Below are positions 1 through 9,315 of a DNA stretch of 64,000 nt, in pieces; the first letter of the stretch is position 1; each line of letters opens with the position of its first letter. The position numbers and the translations under genes were made by a program. The notes under the pieces are model-generated. The model did no database searches and had not been told where the DNA came from. It saw nothing but the letters and a program-made list of their open reading frames with translations. Source of the DNA: Brachyspira murdochii DSM 12563 (GTDB taxonomy: Bacteria; Spirochaetota; Brachyspiria; Brachyspirales; Brachyspiraceae); assembly GCF_000092845.1 (NCBI RefSeq), contig NC_014150.1:2293510-2357509 (forward strand). The letters are read 5' to 3'.

Positions 1-26
1 TGATAAAAAATATTTATGCAAAAAAT

Positions 27-62
27 AATAGCTATATAATAAATTATATAGCTATTTTTTTA
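27..62. terminator. Bidirectional intrinsic terminator
   Basis: A perfect 13-bp stem (27-39 pairs with 44-56) with a TAAA loop is followed by a T run on the + strand and preceded by an A run. It can end the minus-strand gene starting at 1196 and any + strand gene entering from the left edge. Confidence 0.8.
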
Positions 63-68
63 AGGCTT

Positions 69-1196
69 TTATATATTATAACTTTTGATTTTTTCTATCC
101 AATTATTATATTCTTCATCAGATATCTCATCTAATATTTTAACATATGGTTTTAATTTTTGATGCGGTTTTGAAAAGTAGCTTATATCCCATTTTATAGG
201 ATTTTTCCACATTCCGTCACTATCCATAATAATGATATGCATTCCGTCTATATCATCAGGTATCTCTTCAGGAGACATATCCCCGTAAAGCATAGTATTT
301 AAATCAAGCTCGCCATTTTCATCTTCTATTTTATAACTTCCGTCTTTTTGCATGGAATATATGGTGTAGTACTGCATATGTGCTTTAGTTTCTACTAACT
401 CATTAGCATAAGAAGTACCAGAAGCTATATTATAAATATTTTCGTCAAACTCATAATTATCTATTCCGTATCTTTTTAATAATCCTTTTTTATATAATTC
501 GGCTTCTAATAATGTTATAAGATAGTATGAGTTGCTCATATCAGAAGCCTCTATAAAAAAACCTCTTTGTGTTTTTTGTGACAACACCAAAATTTTTGTT
601 TTGCAGCATGCTTCTATGGCTATATGAATATATGCTAATGATTTTATATATGTTTCTAAATACTCTATATGATCTATTAAGTCTAAAGATATGAAATATT
701 TTCTTAAATCCTGATTGGAGCAAAGTACAGTCATAAGAGGAGCTATCATCATATCTATTCCAATAAAAGCCTCCAATGATTTGTAGTCAGTTCTGTACAT
801 AACATCTATATTAACACTAGCAATATCATCTTCAGTAATATCATCTTCATCAGTATTATAAAGCTGAGATACATTTTCTATAAACTGGCATGCCTGATAA
901 ATATTTTTCGCAAATAAATTAATAATATTTTTTCCCATTTCTTCATCAGCAATTTCACTGTGAAACACAGCATGTCCTACAAAATTTGCCGCATAATATG
1001 ATTTTAATATATCCATATTATCAAATTCTTTAGATATTTCTGTGCATACATCTAATTCTTTTTCTTCATTACTCTTGATATACTCTTTTAATTTTAAGAA
1101 AGTTTCATTTTGTGATATTATCTTTTTATTTACAACTTCATCAATATTAGCCTTTTTCTTTGCATACTCAATATATTCTTTGACTATACCTTCCAT
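69..1196 (-). CDS. Hypothetical protein, 375 aa, lineage-specific
   Basis: I do not recognise this protein. It is acidic, rich in Asp, Glu, Ile, Lys and Tyr, and has no signal peptide or obvious membrane segment, so it is probably cytoplasmic. The N-terminal ~100 residues look helical. The C-terminal third has runs of acidic residues (a DEDDITEDD-like stretch near residue 115 and a MSPEEIPDDIDG stretch near 310). The ATG at 1196 is preceded by a weak purine-rich site. It is transcribed alone and ends at a strong bidirectional terminator. Length and base use match its neighbours, so it looks like a real conserved gene of the genus, but no function can be given. Confidence 0.75.
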   Translation of the reverse strand: MEGIVKEYIEYAKKKANIDEVVNKKIISQNETFLKLKEYIKSNEEKELDVCTEISKEFDNMDILKSYYAANFVGHAVFHSEIADEEMGKNIINLFAKNIYQACQFIENVSQLYNTDEDDITEDDIASVNIDVMYRTDYKSLEAFIGIDMMIAPLMTVLCSNQDLRKYFISLDLIDHIEYLETYIKSLAYIHIAIEACCKTKILVLSQKTQRGFFIEASDMSNSYYLITLLEAELYKKGLLKRYGIDNYEFDENIYNIASGTSYANELVETKAHMQYYTIYSMQKDGSYKIEDENGELDLNTMLYGDMSPEEIPDDIDGMHIIIMDSDGMWKNPIKWDISYFSKPHQKLKPYVKILDEISDEEYNNWIEKIKSYNI

Positions 1197-1676
1197 AATA
1201 TAAAACTCCTAACATAATATTATATTTATTTATTATACTTAAAAATTTTTATTCTGTCAAAATTTAATTTATAATGAAAAAATATGAATTATTAATTTTT
1301 CATTAGACTTATTTCAAAAGTACTTGACAAGATTTTATACGAAAAGTTTGTAATTTATTTATTATAAATGCAATGTTGTATAAATTATATATTCAAGATG
1401 CAAAAATGCAGTTCTTTAGCCTAATACTGGCTTTGACTTATTAACGGTTCGTCAAAGTTGCTGCGGCAGTACATATGACTTTCTATTGCTGCAAAATAAG
1501 AAGTTGTATGCGGCACAAAGCCCTGCAATATTTAAAATTTAAAGAAATTAATTTTTTACAAATTATAGTTGTTTAGATATATACTAAAATTTAATTATGT
1601 AAAAAGCTTTATTTATGATGATAATTGTTTAGATTTTAATACTTGTTTTTGTTATATTTTATGATAGTATATTTTT
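1197..1676. other. 480-bp intergenic region with a MITE-like left end
   Basis: No gene is visible. From 1302 a sequence starting ATTAGACTTATTTCAAAAGT matches the terminal repeat of the 42252-42503 element (two differences over its 18-bp core). The similarity fades over roughly 130 bp through a short GC-richer patch (1400-1530). A matching right-hand terminus is not visible, so this is a diverged or truncated copy. The promoter of the HAD gene must lie in the last ~100 bp. Confidence 0.6.
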
Positions 1677-2486
1677 ATGAAAAGTTTAGATAAGATAAAA
1701 TTAATAGCAACCGATTTGGACGGTACATTTTTAAATAACGAGAGTGAGATAAGTGATTATAATAAAAAAGTTTTTCAGTATTTAATGAATAATGGTATTG
1801 AAATTATACTTTCCACTGGAAGACCTTTTAACGGTATGCAGCGTTATAAAAATATGATTAATAATGATAATTACTCTATAGTTTTTAACGGTGCTATAAT
1901 TGCTGATACTAACGGAAAATTTATATATAATAAGGTAATAGATGAGGCTTCTTCAAGAGGTGTAGCAAATTTAGTTAATAAGTATAAAGTTTATCTTCAT
2001 GTATACAGCGGAAATAAGTATATAGTATCCGAGCCTGATTTTTATTATGAAAGATATATAGAAAAAGAAAATATTACTGATACAATAATAGGGTTGGACA
2101 ATGTAGATAATTTTGAGTTCAGTAAAATGGTATTTATAGGGGAAAGGGAAGAACTTCTAAGACTTCAGTCATATATAACATCTCATTTTAATGTTCATAC
2201 ATCATTTTCCCATACAAATTTTTTAGAAGTATTGGCTAACGGCATCAATAAAGGCAGTGCTTTAAAATGGCTTTGTGATAAAAAAGGTATTAAAAGAGAA
2301 GAGATAATAGCTTTTGGCGATAATTATAATGATATAGAGATGATTGAATATGCAGGTGTAGGAGTAGCTATGTATAATGGAGAAGAAGATGTTAAGAAAA
2401 AGGCAGATTATGTATGTTTAAGCAATGATGAAAACGGGGTAGGAGAGTTTTTGAATAAGTTTTTAAATTTGAAGATAATTATTTAG
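1677..2486 (+). CDS. Cof-type HAD-IIB family phosphatase
   Basis: This is a haloacid-dehalogenase-superfamily hydrolase of the Cof/YkrA subtype, acting on sugar phosphates or related phosphometabolites in the cytosol. Visible motifs are motif I DLDGT (nucleophile Asp near residue 14), motif II LSTGRP near residue 46, the Lys region around KGSALKWL near 195, and motif III GDNYNDIEMIEYAG near 220. The 269-aa length is typical. The C2-type cap lies between motifs II and III. It is followed directly by a tRNA gene with its own promoter. Substrate cannot be deduced, because Cof-type enzymes are promiscuous. Confidence 0.9.
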   Translation: MKSLDKIKLIATDLDGTFLNNESEISDYNKKVFQYLMNNGIEIILSTGRPFNGMQRYKNMINNDNYSIVFNGAIIADTNGKFIYNKVIDEASSRGVANLVNKYKVYLHVYSGNKYIVSEPDFYYERYIEKENITDTIIGLDNVDNFEFSKMVFIGEREELLRLQSYITSHFNVHTSFSHTNFLEVLANGINKGSALKWLCDKKGIKREEIIAFGDNYNDIEMIEYAGVGVAMYNGEEDVKKKADYVCLSNDENGVGEFLNKFLNLKIII

Positions 2487-2504
2487 AATTTTATATATAT
2501 GGTG

Positions 2505-2532
2505 TTGACATTTTTTTGTTTTATGTTATATT
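2505..2532 (+). promoter_or_regulatory. Sigma-70 promoter of tRNA-Gly
   Basis: TTGACA (2505-2510), a 16-bp spacer and TATATT (2527-2532) lie 15 bp upstream of the mature tRNA 5' end. Spacing and position fit a strong stable-RNA promoter. Confidence 0.75.
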
Positions 2533-2547
2533 ATTGTCAATGTCTAT

Positions 2548-2620
2548 GCGGGAATAACTCAGTTGGTAGAGTTTCTGCTTGCCATGCAGACTGTCGCGGG
2601 TTCGAGTCCCGTTTCCCGCT
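2548..2620 (+). tRNA. tRNA-Gly (anticodon GCC)
   Basis: A full cloverleaf is visible: acceptor GCGGGAA pairs with TTCCCGC, D-stem ACTC/GAGT, anticodon stem TCTGC/GCAGA around loop TTGCCAT (anticodon GCC), and T-stem GCGGG/CCCGT around TTCGAGT. The discriminator base is T at 2620. The 3' CCA is not encoded and would be added by nucleotidyltransferase. A hypothetical reading frame across this region (2499-2687) is not a gene. Confidence 0.97.
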
Positions 2621-2628
2621 CATTTTAT

Positions 2629-2667
2629 ACCCCAGTAGATGGCTATTCTATTGGGGTTATTTTTTTT
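2629..2667 (+). terminator. Intrinsic terminator after tRNA-Gly
   Basis: The stem ACCCCAGTAGA pairs with TCTATTGGGGT and is followed by a run of T residues. It lies 9 bp past the tRNA. Confidence 0.85.
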
Positions 2668-2724
2668 ATTATAATTTTATTAATTAAAGCTTAATAATAA
2701 AGCTTAATAAAGGTATTATTAAAA

Positions 2725-4035
2725 ATGGATATTAAAGATTTGAATTTTGAAACTTCAACCGATGAAAAAGATTTAGTTACACTTAAACTCGTTGTATCAA
2801 AAGATGCTTATAATAAAGAGTTGGAAAAACAAATAGAATATTATAAGCCTAGAGTTAATGTTAAAGGTTTTAGAGTAGGTCATGCTCCTAACAATATTAT
2901 ACTTTCAAGATACAGAGAGGCTTTGGAAGGTGCCGCTAATGAGGTTTTAATAGAAGATGCTTGGAATACTTATCATGATGAGAAAAATGTTAAAGCTTTA
3001 GGTACTCCTAAACTTCTAAACTTAGAAAACAAAGATGACGGACTTCATCTTACTTATGAGTATTACCCTATACCAGAGTTTGATTTGCCTGATTTGTCTT
3101 CTATAAGTGTAGAAAAAAATAAATACACAGTTGATGACAGTGTAGTTGAAGAAGCATACAAATTATCTCTTCAAAGATTTGCTCATTTTGATGAAAGCGA
3201 GTTAAAATCAGAAATAGGCGACAGAGTATATGTTAAAATAGAATTTGATGATGATGAAAATAAAAAATACAATAAAGAATTAACTGTTGTAGCAAGCGAT
3301 GATGAAAATGACAGTATATTTGCAAAAAATGCTGTAGGTGTTAAAAAAGATGATAAAAAACTTCTTAAAACTTATGTTGACGGCAGAGAAGCTACACTAA
3401 TAATGAATATTGTAAAAGTAGAAAAGCCTGATATGAAAGATGATTCCAATGAGGAAGACAGACAAAAAGTAAAAGAATCTTTAAAAGATCATTTAATAAA
3501 AAGAGCAGAAGACAGAGCAAATAGCGAGCTTGTAAATGATACTTTATTCAATAAATTAATAGAATTAGTAAATATGACTCTTCCAAAAGGCTATTATGAA
3601 GAACAATTGGAAAGTTCATTAAATGAATTTGACAGATCTATGTCAAGCAGAGGTATGAGTAAAACTGATTTCTTAATTTCTGTAGCCAAAACTGATGATG
3701 ATATTAGAAAAGAGTATGAAGAGAATGTAAGAAAACAAATAACTTTTGATATGATTATGGCAAAATTAGCTGATACTTATAAAGATTCTATCACAGTTAA
3801 TGAAGATAAAGCTAAAGAATATGCTAATAGAATGTATCAGTATCAAAGTTATATGGGACTTGCTAAACTTCCTAAAGAAGAACAGCAGAATATTATCAAT
3901 TATATAATGCGTGATGCTCAAACTAGAGCTACTTCTGAGGCTATACTAGATTATGTAAAAGAACATGTACAGGTATCAGAAAAAGATGCGGGTAAATTCA
4001 AGCCGGAAGAAAGTGATGTTTGGGGCGGATATTAA
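2725..4035 (+). CDS. tig: Trigger factor, ribosome-bound peptidyl-prolyl isomerase/chaperone
   Basis: Trigger factor docks at the ribosomal exit tunnel and shields nascent chains. At 436 aa it has normal family length. The N-terminal ribosome-binding domain carries the GFRVGHAP signature near residues 50-57 (consensus GFRxGKxP, with His where Lys is usual). The middle FKBP-like domain spans about 150-230 and is weakly conserved (VGVKKDD). The helical C-terminal arms follow and end in an acidic tail. It sits immediately upstream of clpP, the classic tig-clpP-clpX order, so folding and proteolysis genes are linked. An AAAGG element lies about 11 bases before the ATG. Confidence 0.95.
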   Translation: MDIKDLNFETSTDEKDLVTLKLVVSKDAYNKELEKQIEYYKPRVNVKGFRVGHAPNNIILSRYREALEGAANEVLIEDAWNTYHDEKNVKALGTPKLLNLENKDDGLHLTYEYYPIPEFDLPDLSSISVEKNKYTVDDSVVEEAYKLSLQRFAHFDESELKSEIGDRVYVKIEFDDDENKKYNKELTVVASDDENDSIFAKNAVGVKKDDKKLLKTYVDGREATLIMNIVKVEKPDMKDDSNEEDRQKVKESLKDHLIKRAEDRANSELVNDTLFNKLIELVNMTLPKGYYEEQLESSLNEFDRSMSSRGMSKTDFLISVAKTDDDIRKEYEENVRKQITFDMIMAKLADTYKDSITVNEDKAKEYANRMYQYQSYMGLAKLPKEEQQNIINYIMRDAQTRATSEAILDYVKEHVQVSEKDAGKFKPEESDVWGGY

Positions 4036-4052
4036 TAGTTAAAAGGATAAAT

Positions 4053-4655
4053 ATGGATTTGGAGAGAAATTATATGACTATACCTTATGTAATAGAGCAA
4101 ACTAGCAGAGGGGAGCGTTCTTACGATATATACTCAAGGCTTTTAAAAGACAGAATTATATTTTTGGGCGGAGAGATTAATGATGATGTTGCTAATATAG
4201 TTATAGCACAGCTTTTATTTTTGGAATCTGCTGACCCAGAAAAAGATATTTCTTTATATATAAACAGCCCGGGAGGAGTTGTTACAGCTGCTTTGGGTAT
4301 GTATGATACTATGCAGTATGTTAAGCCAGACGTTGCTACTTTGTGTGTAGGGCAGGCTGCTTCAGCAGGTGCTTTGCTTCTTGCAGGAGGGGCTAAAGGT
4401 AAAAGATTTGCTACTGCTAATTCAAGAATAATGATTCACCAGCCTTCAGGCGGTTCAAGAGGTATGGTTACTGATATGGAGATACAATTAAAAGAAACTA
4501 TACGCTTGAAAAGCATACTTAATAATATTATGGCTAATCATACAGGTCAGGATATTAAAAAACTTGAAGCTGATATGGATAGAGATTATTTTATGAGTGC
4601 TGATGAAGCTAAAGATTATGGAATAATAGATAAGGTTTTCTCTAGCAGAGAATAA
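4053..4655 (+). CDS. clpP: ATP-dependent Clp protease proteolytic subunit
   Basis: This serine peptidase forms a double heptameric ring and degrades substrates unfolded by ClpX. The catalytic Ser is in [11 protein letters not shown], His in [11 protein letters not shown], and Asp in the MDRDYF segment. The family hallmark [19 protein letters not shown] is near the N-terminus. Two starts are plausible. The ATG at 4053 has AAGGA 5 bases upstream. The ATG at 4074 has a better GGAGAG 7 bases upstream and gives the [10 protein letters not shown]-terminus seen in short ClpPs. The frame is open back to 4020 inside tig, but that start has no support. A strong terminator follows. Confidence 0.95.
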   Translation: MDLERNYMTIPYVIEQTSRGERSYDIYSRLLKDRIIFLGGEINDDVANIVIAQLLFLESADPEKDISLYINSPGGVVTAALGMYDTMQYVKPDVATLCVGQAASAGALLLAGGAKGKRFATANSRIMIHQPSGGSRGMVTDMEIQLKETIRLKSILNNIMANHTGQDIKKLEADMDRDYFMSADEAKDYGIIDKVFSSRE

Positions 4656-4683
4656 TAATATAATTTTTATTTGAAAAATAATT

Positions 4684-4712
4684 AAACAAGGGGCATATTA
4701 AGCCCCTTGTTT
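4684..4712. terminator. Terminator after clpP
   Basis: A perfect 11-bp stem, AAACAAGGGGC/GCCCCTTGTTT, has a 7-nt loop. It separates tig-clpP from clpX, so clpX probably has its own promoter in 4713-4827. Confidence 0.8.
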
Positions 4713-4827
4713 TGAATGCAAGTTTTTTATTTTATTATTGAAATTTATTATTGAAATACTTATATTTTAATATAGAATATATAAACTTAAATGATAATAT
4801 ATTTTTTAATATATAAATTGGAGAGAT

Positions 4828-6063
4828 ATGTCTAAAAAAGGTAATGATAAAAAAGAAGTTTGTTCTCTATGCGGAAGAGAATTAAAAGAATTAAGCCGAT
4901 ATATTGAAGGTAATGAAGGATATTTATGTTCTGATTGTTCTGCTATAGCAAATGACTATTTTAACATGAATGTTCAAAAGAAAAAATCTAAAGAAAAAGA
5001 TTATGAAATAAAAATACTTCCTCCTAAGCAGATAAAATCTTTGCTTGATGAATATGTTATAGGTCAGAATTATGCTAAAAAAGTTTTATCTGTTGCAGTT
5101 TATAACCATTATAAAAGAATAACTCAAAGTGCAGAAGATAAAAATGATGTAGAAATAGAAAAGTCTAATGTACTTTTGATAGGTCCTACAGGAAGCGGTA
5201 AAACTTTACTTGCTCGTACTTTAGCTAAGGCTTTGAATGTGCCTTTTGCTATAGCTGATGCTACTACTGTAACAGAGGCTGGATATGTGGGTGATGATGT
5301 TGAAAATATTTTACTCAGACTTATACAGAATGCTGACGGCGATATAAAATTAGCAGAAAAAGGTATAATATATATTGATGAAATAGATAAAATTTCACGC
5401 AAAAGTGAATCCCGCTCAATTACAAGAGATGTATCAGGTGAAGGCGTACAGCAGGCATTATTAAAAATTGTAGAAGGTACTGTTGCTACTGTTCCTCCTC
5501 ATGGCGGAAGAAAACATCCTCATCAGGATAATTTGCATATAGATACTTCTAATATACTTTTTATATGCGGCGGGGCTTTTATCGATATAGAAAAGTCTAT
5601 TGCTGAACGTACCTCTAAAAAAGGTTTGGGTTTTGCTGCCGAAGTTAATTCTATGGATAATCTTAATTATGATGAGATAATGAAAAATATTTCTACAGAA
5701 GATTTGGTTAAATACGGACTTATACCAGAGCTTATAGGAAGGCTTCCAGTAATAGCTACTTTAGAAGAGTTAAAAGAAGAAGAGCTTTTGCAGATACTAA
5801 AAGAGCCTAAAAATGCTTTGACTAAACAGTATCAAAAATTATTTTCTTATGACAATATAGAATTAAAAATAGATGATGAGGCATTAAAAGTTATAGTGAA
5901 AAAAACTATGGAAGAGCATACAGGAGCAAGAGGATTAAGAGCTTTATTTGAACGTGTTATGCTTGATGCTATGTATGATATGCCTGATGATAATAAAGAA
6001 AAAAAAGTTTTTGAGCTTGATAAAGAATATGTTGAAAGCAGATTAGGTACTGTAAACGAATAA
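4828..6063 (+). CDS. clpX: ClpX, AAA+ unfoldase of the ClpXP protease
   Basis: ClpX recognises and unfolds tagged proteins and feeds them to ClpP. The N-terminal C4 zinc-binding domain is CSLCGREL followed by CSDC (residues ~12-37). Walker A GPTGSGKT is near residue 119 and Walker [10 protein letters not shown] near 184. A pore-loop GYVGDD is near 153. Sensor and arginine-finger segments follow ([10 protein letters not shown], then GARGLR at about 375). The 411-aa length is typical. GGAGAG lies 6 bases before the ATG. Confidence 0.97.
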   Translation: MSKKGNDKKEVCSLCGRELKELSRYIEGNEGYLCSDCSAIANDYFNMNVQKKKSKEKDYEIKILPPKQIKSLLDEYVIGQNYAKKVLSVAVYNHYKRITQSAEDKNDVEIEKSNVLLIGPTGSGKTLLARTLAKALNVPFAIADATTVTEAGYVGDDVENILLRLIQNADGDIKLAEKGIIYIDEIDKISRKSESRSITRDVSGEGVQQALLKIVEGTVATVPPHGGRKHPHQDNLHIDTSNILFICGGAFIDIEKSIAERTSKKGLGFAAEVNSMDNLNYDEIMKNISTEDLVKYGLIPELIGRLPVIATLEELKEEELLQILKEPKNALTKQYQKLFSYDNIELKIDDEALKVIVKKTMEEHTGARGLRALFERVMLDAMYDMPDDNKEKKVFELDKEYVESRLGTVNE

Positions 6064-6124
6064 TTTTATATATTTAATTATATTACAAATTAAAAATAAC
6101 AAAATAATTTTTTAGGGAGTTTTA

Positions 6125-6688
6125 ATGTTACCAGTAAATGATTTAAGAAAAGGCGATGCTATAATTTTAGACGGAGAGACTTATTTAGTTGTAGATGCTC
6201 ACTTTCATAGAGCTCAGCAGAGAAAAGCAAATGTAAAAACTAAATTAAAAAATATGCTTAAAGGAAATATGATAGAAAAAACTTTTTCATCTACTGAAAG
6301 TGTTGAAGAGGCTGATTTATCATATAAAAAAGCTCAGTATCTTTATGAAGAAGGCGATAGTTATGTATTTATGATACTTGATAATTATGAACAAGTTCAT
6401 GTAAGTGCTGATATATTAGGCGAGAGTAAGTATTATTTATTAGATAACAGCGAAGTTGATTTACAATACATTAATGATGAAGTTACAGCAGTACGTTTTC
6501 CTATACATGTGGTATTGGAAGTTACTTATACAGAACCGGGTTTTAAAGGGGACACTACAGGCACTACATTAAAACCTGCTAAACTTGAAACTGGTATTGA
6601 GATTAATGTACCTTTGTTTATAAATATAGGTGATAAAATTAAAGTTGATACTAGAGATGACAGTTATGTTGAACGTGTAAATAAGTAA
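6125..6688 (+). CDS. efp: Elongation factor P with non-canonical tip loop
   Basis: EF-P rescues ribosomes stalled on polyproline. Three beta domains are recognisable: KOW-like N-terminus (NDLRKGDAIILDGE), OB domain, and C-terminal OB domain with GDTTGTTLKPAKLETG and the family ending VDTRDDSYVERV. Its 187 aa are normal. The oddity is the domain-I tip loop. An ungapped comparison with E. coli EF-P places AHFHRAQQRKAN against SEFVKPGKGQAF, so the modified Lys34 is replaced by Gln32 and the PGKG motif is gone. The gene therefore probably does not use EpmA-type beta-lysylation. A GGGAG site precedes the ATG. The stop codon overlaps the start of the next gene. Confidence 0.93.
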   Translation: MLPVNDLRKGDAIILDGETYLVVDAHFHRAQQRKANVKTKLKNMLKGNMIEKTFSSTESVEEADLSYKKAQYLYEEGDSYVFMILDNYEQVHVSADILGESKYYLLDNSEVDLQYINDEVTAVRFPIHVVLEVTYTEPGFKGDTTGTTLKPAKLETGIEINVPLFINIGDKIKVDTRDDSYVERVNK

Positions 6689-7251
6689 TGCTTTATATAT
6701 TTACAATTATTTTAGCTTTATTTATATTAATAACTATATTTTTTATAAAAGTTAATTTCTTAATATATACTTTAGCAGCTCTTTTTATAGTTCATATAAT
6801 ATTTACAAAGTCTTTTTATAAAACTATAAAAAAGCTGCTTTATTTAATTCCTTATTTTCTTGCAATATTTATCATTCAGGCATTAAACTCAAGAGGGGAA
6901 TATTATACTATTTTTGGTATTTATCTCGATAAGGTTGGAGTTAATTTCACTATTATTTATTTTATTAGAATAGCATCTGTTCTTTATTTTTTATCAATTT
7001 TCTTTATCATAATAAAAAAATTAAAAGTTCCAAACGGATATTTTTTTGATGAGATGATAAGAATAAGTATTTTTATGAAGATAGTAAGAAAATCATTTTT
7101 TCTTGAGTTCAATAAGATAAGAGATAAAAATAAAAGTTTTAAAGATAAATTAAATTTAATAAAAAATTTATTAGAGAATGTTTATAATGATTCTTTTAGG
7201 CTTTATCCTTATGATAGTTTAATTTCTTATTATAGGAATTTAAATAAGTAA
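6688..7251 (+). CDS. Small multi-pass membrane protein of unknown function
   Basis: The start ATG overlaps the efp stop (TAATG), so translation is coupled to efp. The 187-aa protein has about four hydrophobic helices (residues ~1-40, 48-68, 80-112) followed by a basic cytoplasmic tail rich in Lys, Asn and Phe. The pattern of hydrophobic N-terminal half and basic C-terminal half vaguely recalls EcfT/CbiQ-type transporter subunits, but I see no diagnostic motif and no ECF ATPase nearby. It ends at a convergent terminator. Treat as an uncharacterised inner-membrane protein. Confidence 0.65.
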   Translation: MLYIFTIILALFILITIFFIKVNFLIYTLAALFIVHIIFTKSFYKTIKKLLYLIPYFLAIFIIQALNSRGEYYTIFGIYLDKVGVNFTIIYFIRIASVLYFLSIFFIIIKKLKVPNGYFFDEMIRISIFMKIVRKSFFLEFNKIRDKNKSFKDKLNLIKNLLENVYNDSFRLYPYDSLISYYRNLNK

Positions 7252-7361
7252 TAAAATTGTTTTTAGTTTATTTATTTGATTCTTATTGATTTAAGTAATA
7301 AAAAAAATTATGCATACAGTTAAAAAAGCTATAAATTTAAAAATTTTTAGTATCTAATAAA

Positions 7362-7394
7362 AAAAAGAGAAGATATTTTAAATCTCCTCTTTTT
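7362..7394. terminator. Convergent bidirectional terminator
   Basis: Stem AAAAAGAGAAGAT pairs with ATCTCCTCTTTTT with one mismatch. A and T runs on both sides make it usable by both the + strand gene ending at 7251 and the minus-strand gene ending at 7436. Confidence 0.75.
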
Positions 7395-7435
7395 CAATTT
7401 TTTAATTAAAGTTAATGAAAAATAAATTATAAAAA

Positions 7436-9031
7436 TTATTTCTCTAAATACGAATAATGAAATCTGTATTTAGCTAAAGGATCTAATTTATAGTCTTTAA
7501 GTTTTTTATCAACCATTAAAACATTGGATCTGTAATGTATAGGTATTATAGGCATATCATACATAAGTATAGCCTCAGCATCATGAAGAACTTTCATTCT
7601 CTCCTCTGGATTAACTATATATTTTGAGCTTTCTATAAGTTTATCATATTCTGGATTATTGTATCCGGGATTACTTGGAGCATAGCTCAAATATAGTTCA
7701 AGCATAGTCATAGGATCATTATAATCACCAGTCCATCCGCTTAAAATCATCTGATAGCTTAAATCTCTGAAACTCTGAAGTATGACAGACCATTCTCTAG
7801 GTACTATAACAGCATCAACTCCAATATTTTTCCACATCTGCTGTATAGCTTCTACCATAACAATATTTCCATCATTAGCAGCTAAAACTTCTATAACAGG
7901 ATAATTTTCACCATTAGGATATCCAGCCTCAGCCATTAATTTTTTAGCCTCTTCTATATTTTTTTGATAGTCATTTGTATTAACACTTATATAATCACCT
8001 CCGTTTGCTCTGAACTCTCCTTTATAATCGCTTATTAGAGGCGGTACAAAAGCTCCAGCAGGTATTTGTCCAGCTTTATTTACTGATTCTACTATATAGT
8101 TTCTGTCTATAGCAAGTGCTAATGCTCTTCTTACTCTTGAATCTTTAAATGCTTCATTAGTAAGATTTATTTCAAAGAATGTAGTACCATATGCCTGATT
8201 CATTACTATTAAACCTTCTTCTTGAAGATTTTCTATTTCCTGATTAGGCACTAGTGTAGAGAAATGTATTTGTCCATTTCTTAAAGCGGCTAATGCAGTA
8301 TTTTTATCGGCTACCATAGAAACAGTAATATTTTTAGCAACTAATTTATCTTTATCATAATAGTTGGTATTAATTTGCATTACTATTTTATCATCTCTTA
8401 CTCTTTCAGTCATTTTATAAGGACCATTTCCTATATAGCTTTCTGGTGTCTGAACCCAAGTATCTCCATATTCTTCTATAATGTCTTTTCTTACAGGCAC
8501 AAACATATCAGCAAGCTCTAAAAAATATGCAGTAGGATTTTCTAATGTTATTTCTAAAGTATAATCATCTATTTTTTTTATTCCTAATTCTTCTGTACTA
8601 ATTTCTCCTTTAGATATTTTTAATGCATTTTTTATAGGGGCCATAAGAGAAGCATATGGAGCAGCCGTTTTAGGGTCTACAAATCTTCTGTAGCTGTATA
8701 CAAAGTCATCAGCTGTTACTGGTTTTCCGTCAGACCACTTTGCATTTGTTCTTAAATAAAATATATAACTAAGTCCGTCTTCGCTCATTTTGTAGTTTTC
8801 AGCCATTCCGCCAACTAAATTTCCGTCTTTATCCTTTTTCATAAGACCTTCAAAAAAATGTCTTATATAAACAGTACCAGCACTTGCAGTATTAAGATGC
8901 GGGTCTATAGTAGCAACTTCTCCTCCTAATGATATAACTATAGAATTATTGTCATTAGAAGATGGTTTGGAAGAGCAAGATAATGCTATAAATGAAAGCA
9001 TTATGATAATAAATATATTTTTTTTAATCAT
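7436..9031 (-). CDS. Oligopeptide ABC transporter substrate-binding lipoprotein (OppA family)
   Basis: This is a periplasmic peptide-binding protein of SBP family 5, anchored as a lipoprotein. The signal sequence ends in a lipobox-like IALSCSS (Cys near residue 19). Family features include IDPHLNTAS near the start, the SBP_5 signature around NAKWSDGKPVTADDFVYSYRR (~100-120), and AGYPNGENYP. Length 531 aa is typical. No Opp permease or ATPase genes adjoin it, so it must feed a transporter encoded elsewhere. It is a paralogue of the gene at 9316-10926, with which it shares many blocks, so the pair looks like a tandem duplication with later divergence. Confidence 0.93.
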   Translation of the reverse strand: MIKKNIFIIIMLSFIALSCSSKPSSNDNNSIVISLGGEVATIDPHLNTASAGTVYIRHFFEGLMKKDKDGNLVGGMAENYKMSEDGLSYIFYLRTNAKWSDGKPVTADDFVYSYRRFVDPKTAAPYASLMAPIKNALKISKGEISTEELGIKKIDDYTLEITLENPTAYFLELADMFVPVRKDIIEEYGDTWVQTPESYIGNGPYKMTERVRDDKIVMQINTNYYDKDKLVAKNITVSMVADKNTALAALRNGQIHFSTLVPNQEIENLQEEGLIVMNQAYGTTFFEINLTNEAFKDSRVRRALALAIDRNYIVESVNKAGQIPAGAFVPPLISDYKGEFRANGGDYISVNTNDYQKNIEEAKKLMAEAGYPNGENYPVIEVLAANDGNIVMVEAIQQMWKNIGVDAVIVPREWSVILQSFRDLSYQMILSGWTGDYNDPMTMLELYLSYAPSNPGYNNPEYDKLIESSKYIVNPEERMKVLHDAEAILMYDMPIIPIHYRSNVLMVDKKLKDYKLDPLAKYRFHYSYLEK

Positions 9032-9315
9032 GACATTATCCTCAAATTATAGTTTCTTATCTATTTTAGTATAAAATAATAAAAACTACAAATTTTTTAT
9101 ATAATAATTGCTTTAATAATATTAGACTCATTTCAAAAGTTATTTTATATTTTATACTAAATTTAAGAATTTATCCTATATGTAAAACATAATTAGTACT
9201 ATCTAGCATTATTTTACACTTGTAGTTTTGTGAGGCGTATCAGATATTGAATACGTAAAAATGACAATAAAAATTAACAAACTTAAGAATTTTTAGTATA
9301 CACAACTTATAATTA
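9032..9315. other. Intergenic region between the two oppA paralogues, with a repeat terminus
   Basis: At 9121-9140 the sequence ATTAGACTCATTTCAAAAGT is a diverged copy of the terminal repeat of the 42252-42503 element. No right end is visible. The promoter of the downstream (lower-coordinate) oppA gene is probably in 9040-9120. Nothing else is recognised. Confidence 0.5.

Noticed and set aside
2499-2687. Open frame of 62 codons over the tRNA-Gly region
   Set aside because: It overlaps the promoter, tRNA and terminator, has no ribosome site and its translation matches nothing expected.
6688-7251. EcfT/CbiQ transporter subunit
   Set aside because: Only the general hydrophobic-then-basic layout fits. 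No diagnostic motif and no ECF ATPase gene lie nearby.
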